Shown in pieces: positions 43,707 through 53,132 of a stretch of 64,000 nucleotides of DNA. Under the pieces are notes generated by a model. It ran no database searches and was not told where the DNA came from. It saw nothing but the letters and a program-made list of their open reading frames with translations. How positions within the stretch are numbered: position 1 is the stretch's first letter; each line of letters opens with the position of its first letter. The DNA comes from Halomonas sp. CUBES01 (lineage in GTDB: Bacteria; Pseudomonadota; Gammaproteobacteria; Pseudomonadales; Halomonadaceae). Where the stretch lies: NCBI RefSeq assembly GCF_020991005.1, contig NZ_JAJLLW010000003.1, positions 1-64,000 of the forward strand, written 5' to 3'. The translations under genes and the position numbers were made by a program.

Positions 43707-44747
43707 ATGAACATACGTTATGTATTGGCTGGCGTCGTGGCGATCAATGTCCTGGCAGCCGCGCCCTTTGCCTCGGCCAGCGAGACTCAGGACCGCTTTC
43801 GCGAAGAAGGGCGGGGGATGGATCTGACGGGCATACTGCAGTCCCGCACGGATGCCAGCAGCCAGCGATTCTTGTTTGGCAGCGTGAACACGCATAAAGT
43901 GACGGTCGATGAGCCAGGTCAATACCGGTTTTCCAGCAATGTGACCAGTGGGTTTTCGGACGACTACCAGATTGCTGCAGAGCTTCTGAATAGCAACGGT
44001 GAGGTCATTGCGCGCAGCGAAGCACTGGGGCAGAACGGCGGCCTCGCGATGCAAGAAGCGCTGGCGCCGGGCGACTACACGCTCCGCGTTGAGGGGCGTC
44101 GATTCGGTACTCGCGGTAAAGCAGGGGACGGCTATTCGATTTCTGTGGCGGGCTTGAATGCGCAAGGTCAGGTGGTCGAGGACTCAGTAAGCGATGGTGC
44201 GGGCATTGCCTTTACCGGCAATGGTGAGCGGGGCGGGCGCTCGGTATTTGTTCGTCAAAATGATGCCGTTGTCGCATTGGGTGCAGGGGCTTCGCAGGAT
44301 GAATCGCGTTCGTCTGGTGCCAACGACGATGTAATGGACGCAGCGGATGCCGAGCCCTCTACCGCAAGCAGTCAGCAGGCGTCAGCCGAGTCTTCAACCA
44401 AACAGGCGCAGCCCGCTGCGAATACGTTCGAAGAAATCGTGAGTGACGTGAAAATCCGCGCCAGCGGCGAAGTGCTTACTTTCGAGATGGCCGAGGCGGG
44501 GCGTATTCAGCTCACCACGTCGACGTATCCGACAGGGTATGAGGACACGTACCGCATCGAAGTCGACATATTGGACGAGCAGAATCGTGTCGTTGCCGAA
44601 GGTGCCGGTGAGGGCTTCGATGGGGACGTTGACGTGACCACTAACCTTGAGTCAGGACGTTACCGCGTGCGTGTGAGCGGTCAGAAGTTTGGCTCAGCCC
44701 ATTCCGGTGTCAATAACTATGAGTTGCGTATCCGTCGGCTGAATTGA
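43707..44747 (+). CDS. Secreted protein with two similar beta-sandwich domains (PPC-like)
   Basis: Periplasmic or secreted protein of 346 residues with a signal peptide to about residue 25 (AGVVAINVLAAAPFASA). Two similar domains of about 100 residues, near 55-150 and 250-345, share the pattern 'DDYQIAAELLNSNGEVIA ... GDYTLRVEGRRFG' and 'DTYRIEVDILDEQNRVVA ... GRYRVRVSGQKFG'. They resemble pre-peptidase C-terminal or other Ca-binding beta-sandwiches. A low-complexity Ser/Ala/Gln linker joins them. AGGTGA stands 6 nt before ATG 43707, preferred over 43701. Function unknown. It follows the porin but is separated from it by a terminator. Confidence 0.7.
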   Translation: MNIRYVLAGVVAINVLAAAPFASASETQDRFREEGRGMDLTGILQSRTDASSQRFLFGSVNTHKVTVDEPGQYRFSSNVTSGFSDDYQIAAELLNSNGEVIARSEALGQNGGLAMQEALAPGDYTLRVEGRRFGTRGKAGDGYSISVAGLNAQGQVVEDSVSDGAGIAFTGNGERGGRSVFVRQNDAVVALGAGASQDESRSSGANDDVMDAADAEPSTASSQQASAESSTKQAQPAANTFEEIVSDVKIRASGEVLTFEMAEAGRIQLTTSTYPTGYEDTYRIEVDILDEQNRVVAEGAGEGFDGDVDVTTNLESGRYRVRVSGQKFGSAHSGVNNYELRIRRLN

Positions 44748-45055
44748 TGCAAGGAGCTAAAATACGCGCAATGTGTCATTGCGACTCATCAGTCCCGACA
44801 ACAAGGCTGAGGTCTGGAGAGTAACGTGTATGAGCTTGTACAAGGGGGCTCCGGCATTAACAAGTGTCGCCCTCCCTTGTGACGACACCCTGTGAGAGTG
44901 TTATGGATTGGCTGGCGACTGCTCACCCAGGGGCGAGTCACGCTTAATTCTTTTGTGGTCGTCGCTCATACAACGTTACTATAGTGGTAACGTCCTCAAA
45001 GGCACTGGTATCAAAAATGGTTGGTTATGATAAACATTAAGCGGGGCGGTTTGGT
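44748..45055. other. 308-nt intergenic region with a dyad upstream of the diguanylate cyclase
   Basis: No gene is seen. The arms ACGTTAC (44973-44979) and GTAACGT (44987-44993) are perfectly complementary around 7 nt, resembling an operator. It lies about 63 nt upstream of the cyclase start. Another weak pairing, ACAAGGG near 44839 with CCCTTGT near 44874, may be the end of the preceding transcript. Confidence 0.4.
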
Positions 45056-47074
45056 TTGGCTCGCCTTTTAAACCGCAGAACCTGCTTCGGTTCACTCCAG
45101 AACCGCCTGCTGATGGGGCTGGCGGTTACCTGGCTGTTGGTGGTCATACTGGTGCTGGGAATGGCTTGGCAGCTGGGTACTGCCATGGTCAAGGCTACCA
45201 ATATGGCGCACCTGCGCTATGAGTCCACTTTGCTGGCCGATGAGGTGACCGAACAGGTTGAAACGCGGTTTGATGCGCTGACCCGCTTGAATGACCAGTT
45301 GGAGCCGGGGGCGGACAGAAACGCGATCCGCACCACCCTTAAGCAAAATGCAGCCTTGATGGCTTGGTTTGAGGGCGTCGTAGTTGTCAATGCCCAGGGG
45401 CGGGTAATTGCCGACTGGCCTAATGTCGAAGGGCGCGAAGGGCTGGATACTGCGCCGCTTGAGTATTTTAAAATGCTGCGCGGCACTCGGATGCCCTACG
45501 TCAGCGAACCCTTTGTGGGGCGTGCCAGCGGCATTCCCATGGTATTGGTAAGCGTCCCCCGTACCGGTTCAGACGGTGAGTTTGCCGGTTTTATCGGGGG
45601 CATTGTGAGCCTGCATTCCGGCGGCCTCTTTGATCGCCTGTCGCGGGTAAGGCTCGGTGAAGACGGCTATGCCGGCGTCGCCACGTCGTCGGGCAAGATT
45701 CTATACCATCCGAACCGCGGCCTGATCATGAATGAGGTGCCCGACAACGACTTTAACCCCTGGTTGGGGCTGGCGCTGGACGGGTGGGAAGGGGAAGCCG
45801 AAGCGCCGCTGCTCAATGGCGAACGCTCGTTTCAATCCTACCGCCAGGTGTGGCCGGCTGACTGGATCGTCGGCCTGTATTTGCCCAACGATCAGGCCCA
45901 GCAGCCGTTAAGCGGTTTTTTACAGCGGCTCTGGTGGCTGGGCGTTGCCCTGACCCTGCTCATGTTGCCGCTGTTGTGGGTGCTTTTACGCCGCATGCTG
46001 TCGCCGCTCAAGCATCTCGCCAGACAGATCGGCGAGGTGGGGCGCGGCGAGCGTGAGCGCGTGCAGCTAGGCACTCACATGCAGGAGTTGCAGCATGTGG
46101 CGGGTACCTTCAACCGCGTGGAAGACGAACGACAAGTGTTGATGACCAACCTCCAGGAGCGCGAAGCGTTTCTCGACTCGGTGCTCAATGCGACCCCCCA
46201 GGGCATGTTCGTGGCCAACTTCGACGGGCATATTACCTATATGAACCCCTCGCTGCTGGGAATGCTGGGCATCCAGGCCGAGGTGCCCATGGAAGCCTGG
46301 CTGCGACAGATTCACCCTGACGATCGTGAGGGCGCCATGGATATGTGGCAGCACAGCCTGAAAACGGGCAGTGATTTTGTTCGTCAGTTGCGTTTCGAGC
46401 GAACAGACGGTGAAACCTTGTGGCTGGATATTCACGCTCGCGTGGTCATGCTGTCCCAGGGCGGCCATTCCCTGGGGCTGGTGGGGGTCGTCAAGGACAT
46501 CACCGAGCGTCGCGAACTGGAAGCCATACAGCGTTGGGAAGCCGAGCACGACCCCTTGACCGGCCTGCTGAATCGGCGAGGCTTCGAACGGCGTTTGGAC
46601 GAGGCATTCGCCGACTTTCAAAAGACCAGTACCCCCTCGGCCTTGCTGCTCTTCGACCTGGATCATTTCAAGCCGATCAACGATGAAGGCGGTCACGCGC
46701 TGGGCGACGAAATGCTCCGGCGTATTGCCCAGGTAGTGGCCTGGGAAGTGCGCCGCAGCGACCATGTGGCCCGTCAGGGAGGCGATGAGTTCGGCGTTCT
46801 GCTGCCCAGCTGCACACTGAGCCAGGCACGGAGGATTGCAGAGGCGCTGCGCAATTCCGTTGGGGAGATTTCCGTCGTCCATGAAGGCAAGGAGTACCGC
46901 GTCACGCTGAGTATCGGCGTCACCACCTTCCATGAAGATGACAGCAGTACCGAAGATGCGGTAGCGCGAGCGGATGCGGGCAGCTATGCGGCCAAGGATA
47001 AAGGACGTAACGGCGTCGTCATTAAGCTACATGATGATGAAGAAGCCGCAGATCCGATACAGCTTTTTGACTAG
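45056..47074 (+). CDS. Membrane-bound diguanylate cyclase with Cache and PAS sensors
   Basis: Makes c-di-GMP. The protein has 672 residues: a transmembrane segment near 20-42, a dCache-like periplasmic sensor to about 285, a second transmembrane segment near 290-312, a HAMP-like linker, a PAS domain near 375-490 and a GGDEF domain to the end. The active-site motif is an intact GGDEF at 575-579. An inhibitory I-site RRSD (566-569) is correctly spaced, so product feedback is expected. The only start in this open stretch is a TTG at 45056 with a weak GGGG upstream. Its stop overlaps that of the opposing gene. Confidence 0.92.
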   Translation: MARLLNRRTCFGSLQNRLLMGLAVTWLLVVILVLGMAWQLGTAMVKATNMAHLRYESTLLADEVTEQVETRFDALTRLNDQLEPGADRNAIRTTLKQNAALMAWFEGVVVVNAQGRVIADWPNVEGREGLDTAPLEYFKMLRGTRMPYVSEPFVGRASGIPMVLVSVPRTGSDGEFAGFIGGIVSLHSGGLFDRLSRVRLGEDGYAGVATSSGKILYHPNRGLIMNEVPDNDFNPWLGLALDGWEGEAEAPLLNGERSFQSYRQVWPADWIVGLYLPNDQAQQPLSGFLQRLWWLGVALTLLMLPLLWVLLRRMLSPLKHLARQIGEVGRGERERVQLGTHMQELQHVAGTFNRVEDERQVLMTNLQEREAFLDSVLNATPQGMFVANFDGHITYMNPSLLGMLGIQAEVPMEAWLRQIHPDDREGAMDMWQHSLKTGSDFVRQLRFERTDGETLWLDIHARVVMLSQGGHSLGLVGVVKDITERRELEAIQRWEAEHDPLTGLLNRRGFERRLDEAFADFQKTSTPSALLLFDLDHFKPINDEGGHALGDEMLRRIAQVVAWEVRRSDHVARQGGDEFGVLLPSCTLSQARRIAEALRNSVGEISVVHEGKEYRVTLSIGVTTFHEDDSSTEDAVARADAGSYAAKDKGRNGVVIKLHDDEEAADPIQLFD

Positions 47075-50000
47075 TGTCCGCAGCGTTGTGCTTGCCACTG
47101 CGCCAGCCAGGTAGGTATCTCTACCGCCGGCATGGGGCGGGCAATGCCGTATCCCTGCGCCAGGTGGCAACCCAGGGCGAGCAAGGCACTGGCATGCGCC
47201 ATGGTTTCAACCCCCTCGGCAAGCACCGGGCGGGAAAATTTCCTGGCCAGAAAGATAATGCTTTCTACGATGGCGCGGTCATCCTGGCTGCTCAGCATGT
47301 CGCGGACAAAGTCGCGGTCTACCTTGATCAGCTGTACGGGCAGTCGACGAAAATACGCCAGGGATGAATATCCCGTTCCGAAATCGTCCAGGGCCACGTC
47401 AATGCCCAAGGTGTGGCAGGCGGAGAGCACCGCGAGTGCCGCCTGCATATCGTCGAATGTGGCCGATTCCAATATCTCCAGCGATAACTGGCGCGATTCG
47501 ATATGCGGGTAGGCGTCAAGCAGCGACTGCAGTCGTGGCAGGAAGCCGGGATGCAATAAATGCCTTGGGCTGATGTTCACGCTGGTAGGCAGGTCAATCG
47601 ATTGCTGCTGCCATAGGGTCTGCTGCTTGAGGGCGGCTTCGATCACCCATTCGCCAAGGTCATATTCGAGATCGGTGCCTTCGACCAGCGGTAGAAACGC
47701 CGCTGGCGAGAGCAGGCCTTCCTGTGGATGTTGCCAGCGAATCAGCGCCTCGACCCCGATGACTTCCTGGGATTGCAGGTTGACCTGGGGCTGATAAAAA
47801 AGCTGGAATTCGCCTTTTGCCAACCCGGCATGGATGGCGCTGCGCTGCTTTTGCCGGTTGCGCGTCGACTGTTCCTCGTCGGGGTTGTAGACGGCCTGCT
47901 GGGAGGGGCCTGCCGCTTTAGCCTGGTACAGCGCTTGATAGGCATGCCGGATCAGAGTGTCTGGATCACCGTTGTCGTGTGGATAATACGTTGTGCCCAC
48001 GCAGGTACTCAGCTTGATGGGCTGGCCTGCCAGATACAGCGTTTCGTGAATGCAGCGCTGCAGGCTTGAGGCGGTAATGGCTGAGCGGGTGACGACCGCG
48101 AACTCATCACCGCTCAGGCGACCGCAGACGCCGTCGCAATCGGTCAAGGTTGCCAGGCGTCGTGCAACACTGACCAGCAGATCGTTGCCGGCTTGATAGC
48201 CGAGTAGTTCGTTGAGCCGCTTGAAATCGTCCAGGTTCATTACGTGTACATTGATAGGCTGATCGTCTGTCGCCTCAAGGCAGTAACGGGCTAGCTTTTC
48301 CTTGACCAGACGCCGGTTGGCAAGGCCGGTGAGTTCATCAATGTTGGCGGCTTTGTAGAGGGCCTCTTCGTGGGCTTTGCTGTCGCTGATGTCTGACTGA
48401 ATGGCAATAAACCCCTCGCTGCCGTTTTCGCTTTCGGGCAGCGGGTTGCAGCTGATATGCACCCAGTAGGGCGAGCCATCCTGTCGGTAGTTGAGCAGTT
48501 CTTCTTCAAACCCCTGCTTGTTTGCGAGGGCTTTCGAGATGCGCGCGAGGGTGTCCGGATCCGTTTGTGATCCCTGGAGCAGCTCCCCTGGCGTCTTGCC
48601 TTTGGCATCGTCCAGGGTATAGCCACTCAAACGGGTAAACCCTTCATTGATCCACTCGATACGGCCCCGGGTATCGGTGATCACTACCCCATTGCTGGTT
48701 TTTTTGGCGACCATGGAAAGGCGCGCGATGGCGTTCTGATCGTCGCGTTGCTGGCGATGGACACGCAGGCTGTTCACCAGCTGCCCAATGCTGCCCAGCA
48801 GCGGCGCCAGAAAATCGACAAGTGCCGTGTCATACCCGCCCGGACGATTTGCCAGGCCGATCATGGCAATGCAGTGGCCGTGTAAATGGATTGGCACCCC
48901 TAGAAAGGCGTTAAGCGGAGGGTGGCCGGGAGGTAGCCCGCCCCGGCGAGGATCCTGGTCGGGCTGGTTGGCAATGACGACCTCCTCATGACGCATGGCA
49001 TGGCCAAACAGGGTGTCGAGATTGCTGAATATCATGCCGCTGGGCGCATTCTGCGCGTAAAAGTCACGTGATGCGGCGTCCCAGGTGATATCGGTTATCG
49101 CATGGGCGACCAGATAAGGCGCTTGCTGTTGATCCCTGAGTACTTCACCAATGAAGCCGTATTCGCTGTCGGTGAGCGCTAACAGGTCATCCAGTAGAAG
49201 ATTGAGCGCTTGGGTATTGTCACGCTCGTCAATGAAGCTTGCCTGGGCGCGCATAATGGCATGTTCCAGCGCCTGCTGCTTTAGCAGTTGGGTTTCGATA
49301 CGTTTGCGTGGGGTCACATCGATCATGGTGCCGATGAGCTGGGCAACATGGCCGTTGGTCATCACCGGGTTGCCGGTAATGCGTACCCAGCGCTCGAGGC
49401 CCTTGGGTGTCACTAGCTGGTAGATATCGTTGAACGCCCGCTGGTGGTCAGCGGCGGCATCCAGTGCCTGCTGCAGGCGTGCTTTGTCCTCATCCACGTA
49501 AACATTCAAGTGGCGAAACATGTTGATATCGTCGTTTTCACCAATGCCGTAGAGCTGGTAGATCACATCATTCCAGTACGTATCCCGGCTGGGAATATCC
49601 ATTTCCCAAATGCCGATCCCTGCCTGACTGATGGCATGCTGGCCACGTGAGGCCAGGTGACACTCGAGCTGTAACATGACGTTATTGGCGAGCTGGCTCA
49701 ACAGCTCGCGCTGAAGTGGAGTCAATTGGCGCGGCCGCATGTCCATGACACAAAGCGAACCAATCGCCTGGCCGTTATGGGCGATTAACGGCACTCCTGC
49801 GTAGAAGCGGATTTCAGGAGGCTCGACCACCAGGGGCAAGTGCGCGAAGCGAGGATCCTGTGCCGCATCGGGTACTTCAAGCAGGTCGGCAGTTGCAATG
49901 GTGTGGGTGCAAAAGGCATCGTCACGTGGAATAGAGGCAGTAGCGCTTCCAATGCCGCTCTTACACCACGCATGGGTATCGTCCACGAGGGTGATGAGCC

Positions 50001-50139
50001 CGATAGGCATCTGGCAGAGCGTGGCGGTCAGTCGGGTAATGCGATCCAGTTCAGGGTCTTGGGTCTGATCGCCCAGCGTGTAGCGTTTCAGAGTAAACAA
50101 GCGCTGCGCTTCGTTGTGGTGTCCGGCGGGCGATACCAT
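47071..50139 (-). CDS. GAF/PAS-GGDEF-EAL protein, likely c-di-GMP phosphodiesterase
   Basis: Soluble protein of 1022 residues. Domains in order are GAF (about 20-155), PAS (160-285), a second GAF-like (300-460), PAS (470-600), GGDEF (600-765) and EAL (770-1015). The cyclase motif is SGDEF at 676-680 instead of GGDEF, so cyclase activity is doubtful. The EAL motif EALIRW at 797 and DDFGTGYSSLAYF further on are intact, so hydrolysis of c-di-GMP is likely. AGG lies 6 nt before the ATG at 50139, preferred over the TTG at 50145. Confidence 0.92.
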   Translation of the reverse strand: MVSPAGHHNEAQRLFTLKRYTLGDQTQDPELDRITRLTATLCQMPIGLITLVDDTHAWCKSGIGSATASIPRDDAFCTHTIATADLLEVPDAAQDPRFAHLPLVVEPPEIRFYAGVPLIAHNGQAIGSLCVMDMRPRQLTPLQRELLSQLANNVMLQLECHLASRGQHAISQAGIGIWEMDIPSRDTYWNDVIYQLYGIGENDDINMFRHLNVYVDEDKARLQQALDAAADHQRAFNDIYQLVTPKGLERWVRITGNPVMTNGHVAQLIGTMIDVTPRKRIETQLLKQQALEHAIMRAQASFIDERDNTQALNLLLDDLLALTDSEYGFIGEVLRDQQQAPYLVAHAITDITWDAASRDFYAQNAPSGMIFSNLDTLFGHAMRHEEVVIANQPDQDPRRGGLPPGHPPLNAFLGVPIHLHGHCIAMIGLANRPGGYDTALVDFLAPLLGSIGQLVNSLRVHRQQRDDQNAIARLSMVAKKTSNGVVITDTRGRIEWINEGFTRLSGYTLDDAKGKTPGELLQGSQTDPDTLARISKALANKQGFEEELLNYRQDGSPYWVHISCNPLPESENGSEGFIAIQSDISDSKAHEEALYKAANIDELTGLANRRLVKEKLARYCLEATDDQPINVHVMNLDDFKRLNELLGYQAGNDLLVSVARRLATLTDCDGVCGRLSGDEFAVVTRSAITASSLQRCIHETLYLAGQPIKLSTCVGTTYYPHDNGDPDTLIRHAYQALYQAKAAGPSQQAVYNPDEEQSTRNRQKQRSAIHAGLAKGEFQLFYQPQVNLQSQEVIGVEALIRWQHPQEGLLSPAAFLPLVEGTDLEYDLGEWVIEAALKQQTLWQQQSIDLPTSVNISPRHLLHPGFLPRLQSLLDAYPHIESRQLSLEILESATFDDMQAALAVLSACHTLGIDVALDDFGTGYSSLAYFRRLPVQLIKVDRDFVRDMLSSQDDRAIVESIIFLARKFSRPVLAEGVETMAHASALLALGCHLAQGYGIARPMPAVEIPTWLAQWQAQRCGH

Positions 50140-50286
50140 GGGCAACCTTTCTGTTATAGGCGCGTTTTAAAATACTTTCCATGATGCCGTCCGCAGTGTC
50201 CAGCCAGTCGACAAAACACTGTCAACGGTAGAATATAAGCAAGCACTGCTTTAACGACGCCCATCAACGAAAAGAGCCCGCTGACC

Positions 50287-51234
50287 GTGAGTCTATCTGA
50301 GCTGTTTGCCCGCACCCTTGACGTCACTCTGCCCGTCTTTGCCATGGTGTTTGTCGGCTTGGCGTTGAAGCGCATGGGGTGGATCGATAGGGCGTTTGTC
50401 GCGACTGCCTCTGCCCTGGTTTTCAAGGCGACCTTGCCGACGCTTATCTTCCTGAGTTTGGTTAACGCCGATCTGTCTGTGGCACTGGATATACCGCTAT
50501 TGGTGTTTTTCGCCCTGGCGACGCTTTGCCAATGTGCGCTCAGTTGGGGATGGGCGAGCTTTCGGATCCCGCGTCAGGAGCGTGGTGTCTATGTGCAAGG
50601 CGCATTTCGCGGCAACTGTGGCGTGGTAGGGCTGGCGCTTGCGGCGGGGATGTATGGCGACTACGGACTTTCGGCCGGCAGCCTATTATTGGGCGTGGTG
50701 ATTGTGACGTACAACGTGCTCTCAGTGGTGATCCTGGCCATGTATCAGCCGGGACAGGCCACCGACTGGCGCAGCCTGATGTGGAAGATCGCCACCAACC
50801 CCCTGATCATCAGCGTATTGGCGGCGCTGCCGTTCACCGTCGGGTCGGTCTCGCTGCCCCGTTGGTTGATGACCTCGGGCGATTATTTTGCCTCTCTCAC
50901 GCTGCCGTTGGCGCTGATTTGCATTGGCGCGACGCTATCGGTACGTAGCCTGCGCGATAGCCAGCAGGTCGCCTTGAGTGCCAGCGTGATGAAGATGGTG
51001 GTACTCCCTGCGCTGTCGACGGGGGCCGCCTGGCTGATCGGCTTTTCCGGCCGCGAGCTGGGCCTGCTATTTCTGTTCTTTGCCAGCCCCACTGCGGCGG
51101 CAAGCTTTGTGATGGTCAAGGCGATTGGCGGCAACGTCGCCCTGGCCGCCAATATCATCGCCATCACCACGCTCATGGCCAGTGTGACGGTGACTGCCGG
51201 CATTTTCTCGCTGCGTCTGCTCGGCTGGATATAG
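50287..51234 (+). CDS. AEC-family (auxin efflux carrier-like) transporter
   Basis: Inner-membrane transporter of 315 residues with about ten transmembrane segments in two repeats. Family features include FRGNCGVVGLALAAGMYG near residues 110-127 and ATLSVRSL before the last helices. Bacterial members move malonate, malate or other small carboxylates. The start is a GTG with a poor ribosome site. It is divergent from the GGDEF-EAL gene. The substrate is unknown. Confidence 0.88.
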   Translation: MSLSELFARTLDVTLPVFAMVFVGLALKRMGWIDRAFVATASALVFKATLPTLIFLSLVNADLSVALDIPLLVFFALATLCQCALSWGWASFRIPRQERGVYVQGAFRGNCGVVGLALAAGMYGDYGLSAGSLLLGVVIVTYNVLSVVILAMYQPGQATDWRSLMWKIATNPLIISVLAALPFTVGSVSLPRWLMTSGDYFASLTLPLALICIGATLSVRSLRDSQQVALSASVMKMVVLPALSTGAAWLIGFSGRELGLLFLFFASPTAAASFVMVKAIGGNVALAANIIAITTLMASVTVTAGIFSLRLLGWI

Positions 51235-51244
51235 TGCTGTTGCC

Positions 51245-51273
51245 TTGGCCTGCGCTGCGCCAGCGGTTATACT
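51245..51273 (+). promoter_or_regulatory. Promoter of tRNA-Arg
   Basis: TTGGCC (51245-51250) and TATACT (51268-51273) are 17 nt apart. A GC-rich discriminator follows and the tRNA begins 15 nt after the -10. Confidence 0.7.
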
Positions 51274-51287
51274 GCTCGCCCTCATAA

Positions 51288-51364
51288 GTCCCTGTAGCTC
51301 AGTAGGATAGAGCAGCCGCCTCCTAAGCGGCAGGTCGCAGGTTCGACTCCTGCCAGGGACGCCA
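51288..51364 (+). tRNA. tRNA-Arg (CCU)
   Basis: Acceptor GTCCCTG (51288-51294) pairs with CAGGGAC (51354-51360). The anticodon loop carries CCT, the T-loop is GTTCGACTC, and CCA is encoded at 51362-51364. This rare-Arg tRNA is a frequent integration site elsewhere, but no element is visible next to it here. Confidence 0.97.
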
Positions 51365-51494
51365 ACTTGCGTTTATCGCCTATGTGGCAACCTGCCAACA
51401 GCTGATACGGCTTGCTGCATGGTGATGAAAAGATCAGCGGATGTGGCCAAGGCCGCCGCGATCATGGCATCAGGATAGTGAACTCTCTTGTTTA

Positions 51495-51773
51495 TTATTT
51501 GTCCGCTTTGCTTTTAATTTTAGGGGGCGTATCGGAAAGTGCTTTTTCCTTGGTGCGCCATTTAAGCTTGATTTCCACCTCCTGTTTATCGCCTTCATCG
51601 CTTGCGCGCAGCGAGACTTGCAGCAGTTGCTGGGGAGAAAGTACCAGCTCACCCTCGCTTTCCTGGAACGTCAGTTCGCCTTTCTTGACGGCGTTTGCCA
51701 GCGTCACCAATAGCTCCTGGGTTGACTGGCGATCCAGCAGCGAGTCGTGACTGAATTTCGTTTTGGACTTCAT
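51495..51773 (-). CDS. Amphi-Trp domain protein (GAK cluster)
   Basis: Protein of 92 residues, the last gene of the GAK operon. It has a Gln/Glu-rich amphipathic region and a conserved Trp (EVEIKLKWRTKEK) as in the amphi-Trp family, which occurs beside GAK genes. The molecular role is not known. Its ATG abuts the stop of the phosphoesterase gene with no gap, so the two are coupled. Confidence 0.85.
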   Translation of the reverse strand: MKSKTKFSHDSLLDRQSTQELLVTLANAVKKGELTFQESEGELVLSPQQLLQVSLRASDEGDKQEVEIKLKWRTKEKALSDTPPKIKSKADK

Positions 51774-53114
51774 TTAGCGGGCTCCCGATAGATTTCCCTT
51801 GCGGCTGGGTTTGAAGACTTTGGCGTGAGGATAGTCGCAGCTCAAACCGATTACGCCGCGTTTTTTATCGATCAGCGTGACGCCGACGCCGTGGCCCTCA
51901 AGCCCTTCTTTCTTGCGTGAGTGAGCGTCCAGGGTGATATCGGCTTCAATATGGATAAGCCCATTTTTTAGCGATAACCGCTGGCCGAAGTGTCGGTTGA
52001 TATGGCCGTGAACCAGTACCTGGATGCCTGCCCGGCGAGCAACGTAGGCGCCGCGTGGAGTCAGGGGGAGATCGGCTTTGCGGTATTTGGTTCTGAAGGT
52101 GTTGGCTAGAGAACCATAGTAGAAGCTGAACAGGTTCTGGTTCATCAGGTTTTGTTTGAAAGCGCGGTTGGCATACTTTACGCCGTGCTTGGCGAGCAGT
52201 TCGGCCATGTGGTCATCAAGCCCGGCATGCAGAAACAGGAAGGAGCCGCGTTTTTTTACCAGCCGCATGCGGCGGAAAAACCAGCTGAATTCCCCTGATT
52301 TCTTGAGAAACAGCGAACGACACTTCATCGCGGCGGCGTAGACCTGGGGGAGCGTCAGGCCGTTTTTGGCACAGTGTGCCTCAAAGCTCTGCGCCTTGGT
52401 GGTCATCTTGGCGAGCTCACGTTCGATACCCTCGTGGGTCAGGAAGCCGGCGGCATAAAAGGGGAAATTATCGAACCAGTCGCTGCCTGGAAACAGGGCT
52501 TGTCGGCAGGCCTCTTCTGATGGCACGCCTTTATCCCATTGGGTGTCGGCCAGGTATTGATCGAACACTTCCTTGAACAACGGGATCACCTTCTTGCCCA
52601 TGCGCACAAAAAGGTGCTGGCTACCGACGTCGGTCTCGCGCTCCAGTGAGAGCAGCCCCATCAACAAGCGAAGGTCGTGGTTGCCGGCCAGCAGGGTGAC
52701 CTTGGCCTTGAGGCGATATAAGTGGGCGAGGCTGCGCAGCATGGTCAGGTTGCTGGGCCCCTTGTCCAGGCAATCCCCACCCACCACGATATCGGCTTTC
52801 TGGCCGAATTTCGTCAGTGCATACTCGCACAGATGGGCGCCGTCACGTTCAATGATACCGGCGGCAAGCAGAGAGGCCTCGAATGCCTCGGCGTCCGCGT
52901 GGGGGTCTGAGATAAATACCACCGGGGTCTTGGGCCAGGTGAAGCTCTTTTTCTGCGAACGTTTCAGTAGGATGCCCAGTGCATCTTCATGATTGACCGA
53001 GGAGGCGTCATCGGGCCAGGGTACCCACTCGGACGGAAGGCGCGTCAGGATGGCATGGTGGTATGGCTGTTCGCTTACCTTGGGAATAACATTGCATGCG
53101 GTCATAGAAGCCAT
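51774..53114 (-). CDS. Calcineurin-like metallophosphoesterase (GAK cluster)
   Basis: Protein of 446 residues with a full set of metallophosphoesterase motifs: ISDPHADAEAF near 70, VVGGDCLDKGP near 112, LLAGNHDLRLL near 140 and HGHINRHFG near 373. The middle insert of about 200 residues is larger than in simple family members. It should hydrolyse a phosphoester, perhaps opposing the kinases of the same operon. Two ATGs 9 nt apart are both without a clear ribosome site. Confidence 0.88.
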   Translation of the reverse strand: MASMTACNVIPKVSEQPYHHAILTRLPSEWVPWPDDASSVNHEDALGILLKRSQKKSFTWPKTPVVFISDPHADAEAFEASLLAAGIIERDGAHLCEYALTKFGQKADIVVGGDCLDKGPSNLTMLRSLAHLYRLKAKVTLLAGNHDLRLLMGLLSLERETDVGSQHLFVRMGKKVIPLFKEVFDQYLADTQWDKGVPSEEACRQALFPGSDWFDNFPFYAAGFLTHEGIERELAKMTTKAQSFEAHCAKNGLTLPQVYAAAMKCRSLFLKKSGEFSWFFRRMRLVKKRGSFLFLHAGLDDHMAELLAKHGVKYANRAFKQNLMNQNLFSFYYGSLANTFRTKYRKADLPLTPRGAYVARRAGIQVLVHGHINRHFGQRLSLKNGLIHIEADITLDAHSRKKEGLEGHGVGVTLIDKKRGVIGLSCDYPHAKVFKPSRKGNLSGAR

Positions 53115-53132
53115 CTTGTTTGTCGCAATCGT

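Noticed and set aside
51288..51500. Integration scar behind tRNA-Arg(CCT)
   Set aside because: No repeat of the tRNA 3' end and no integrase nearby. The region leads straight into the GAK genes.
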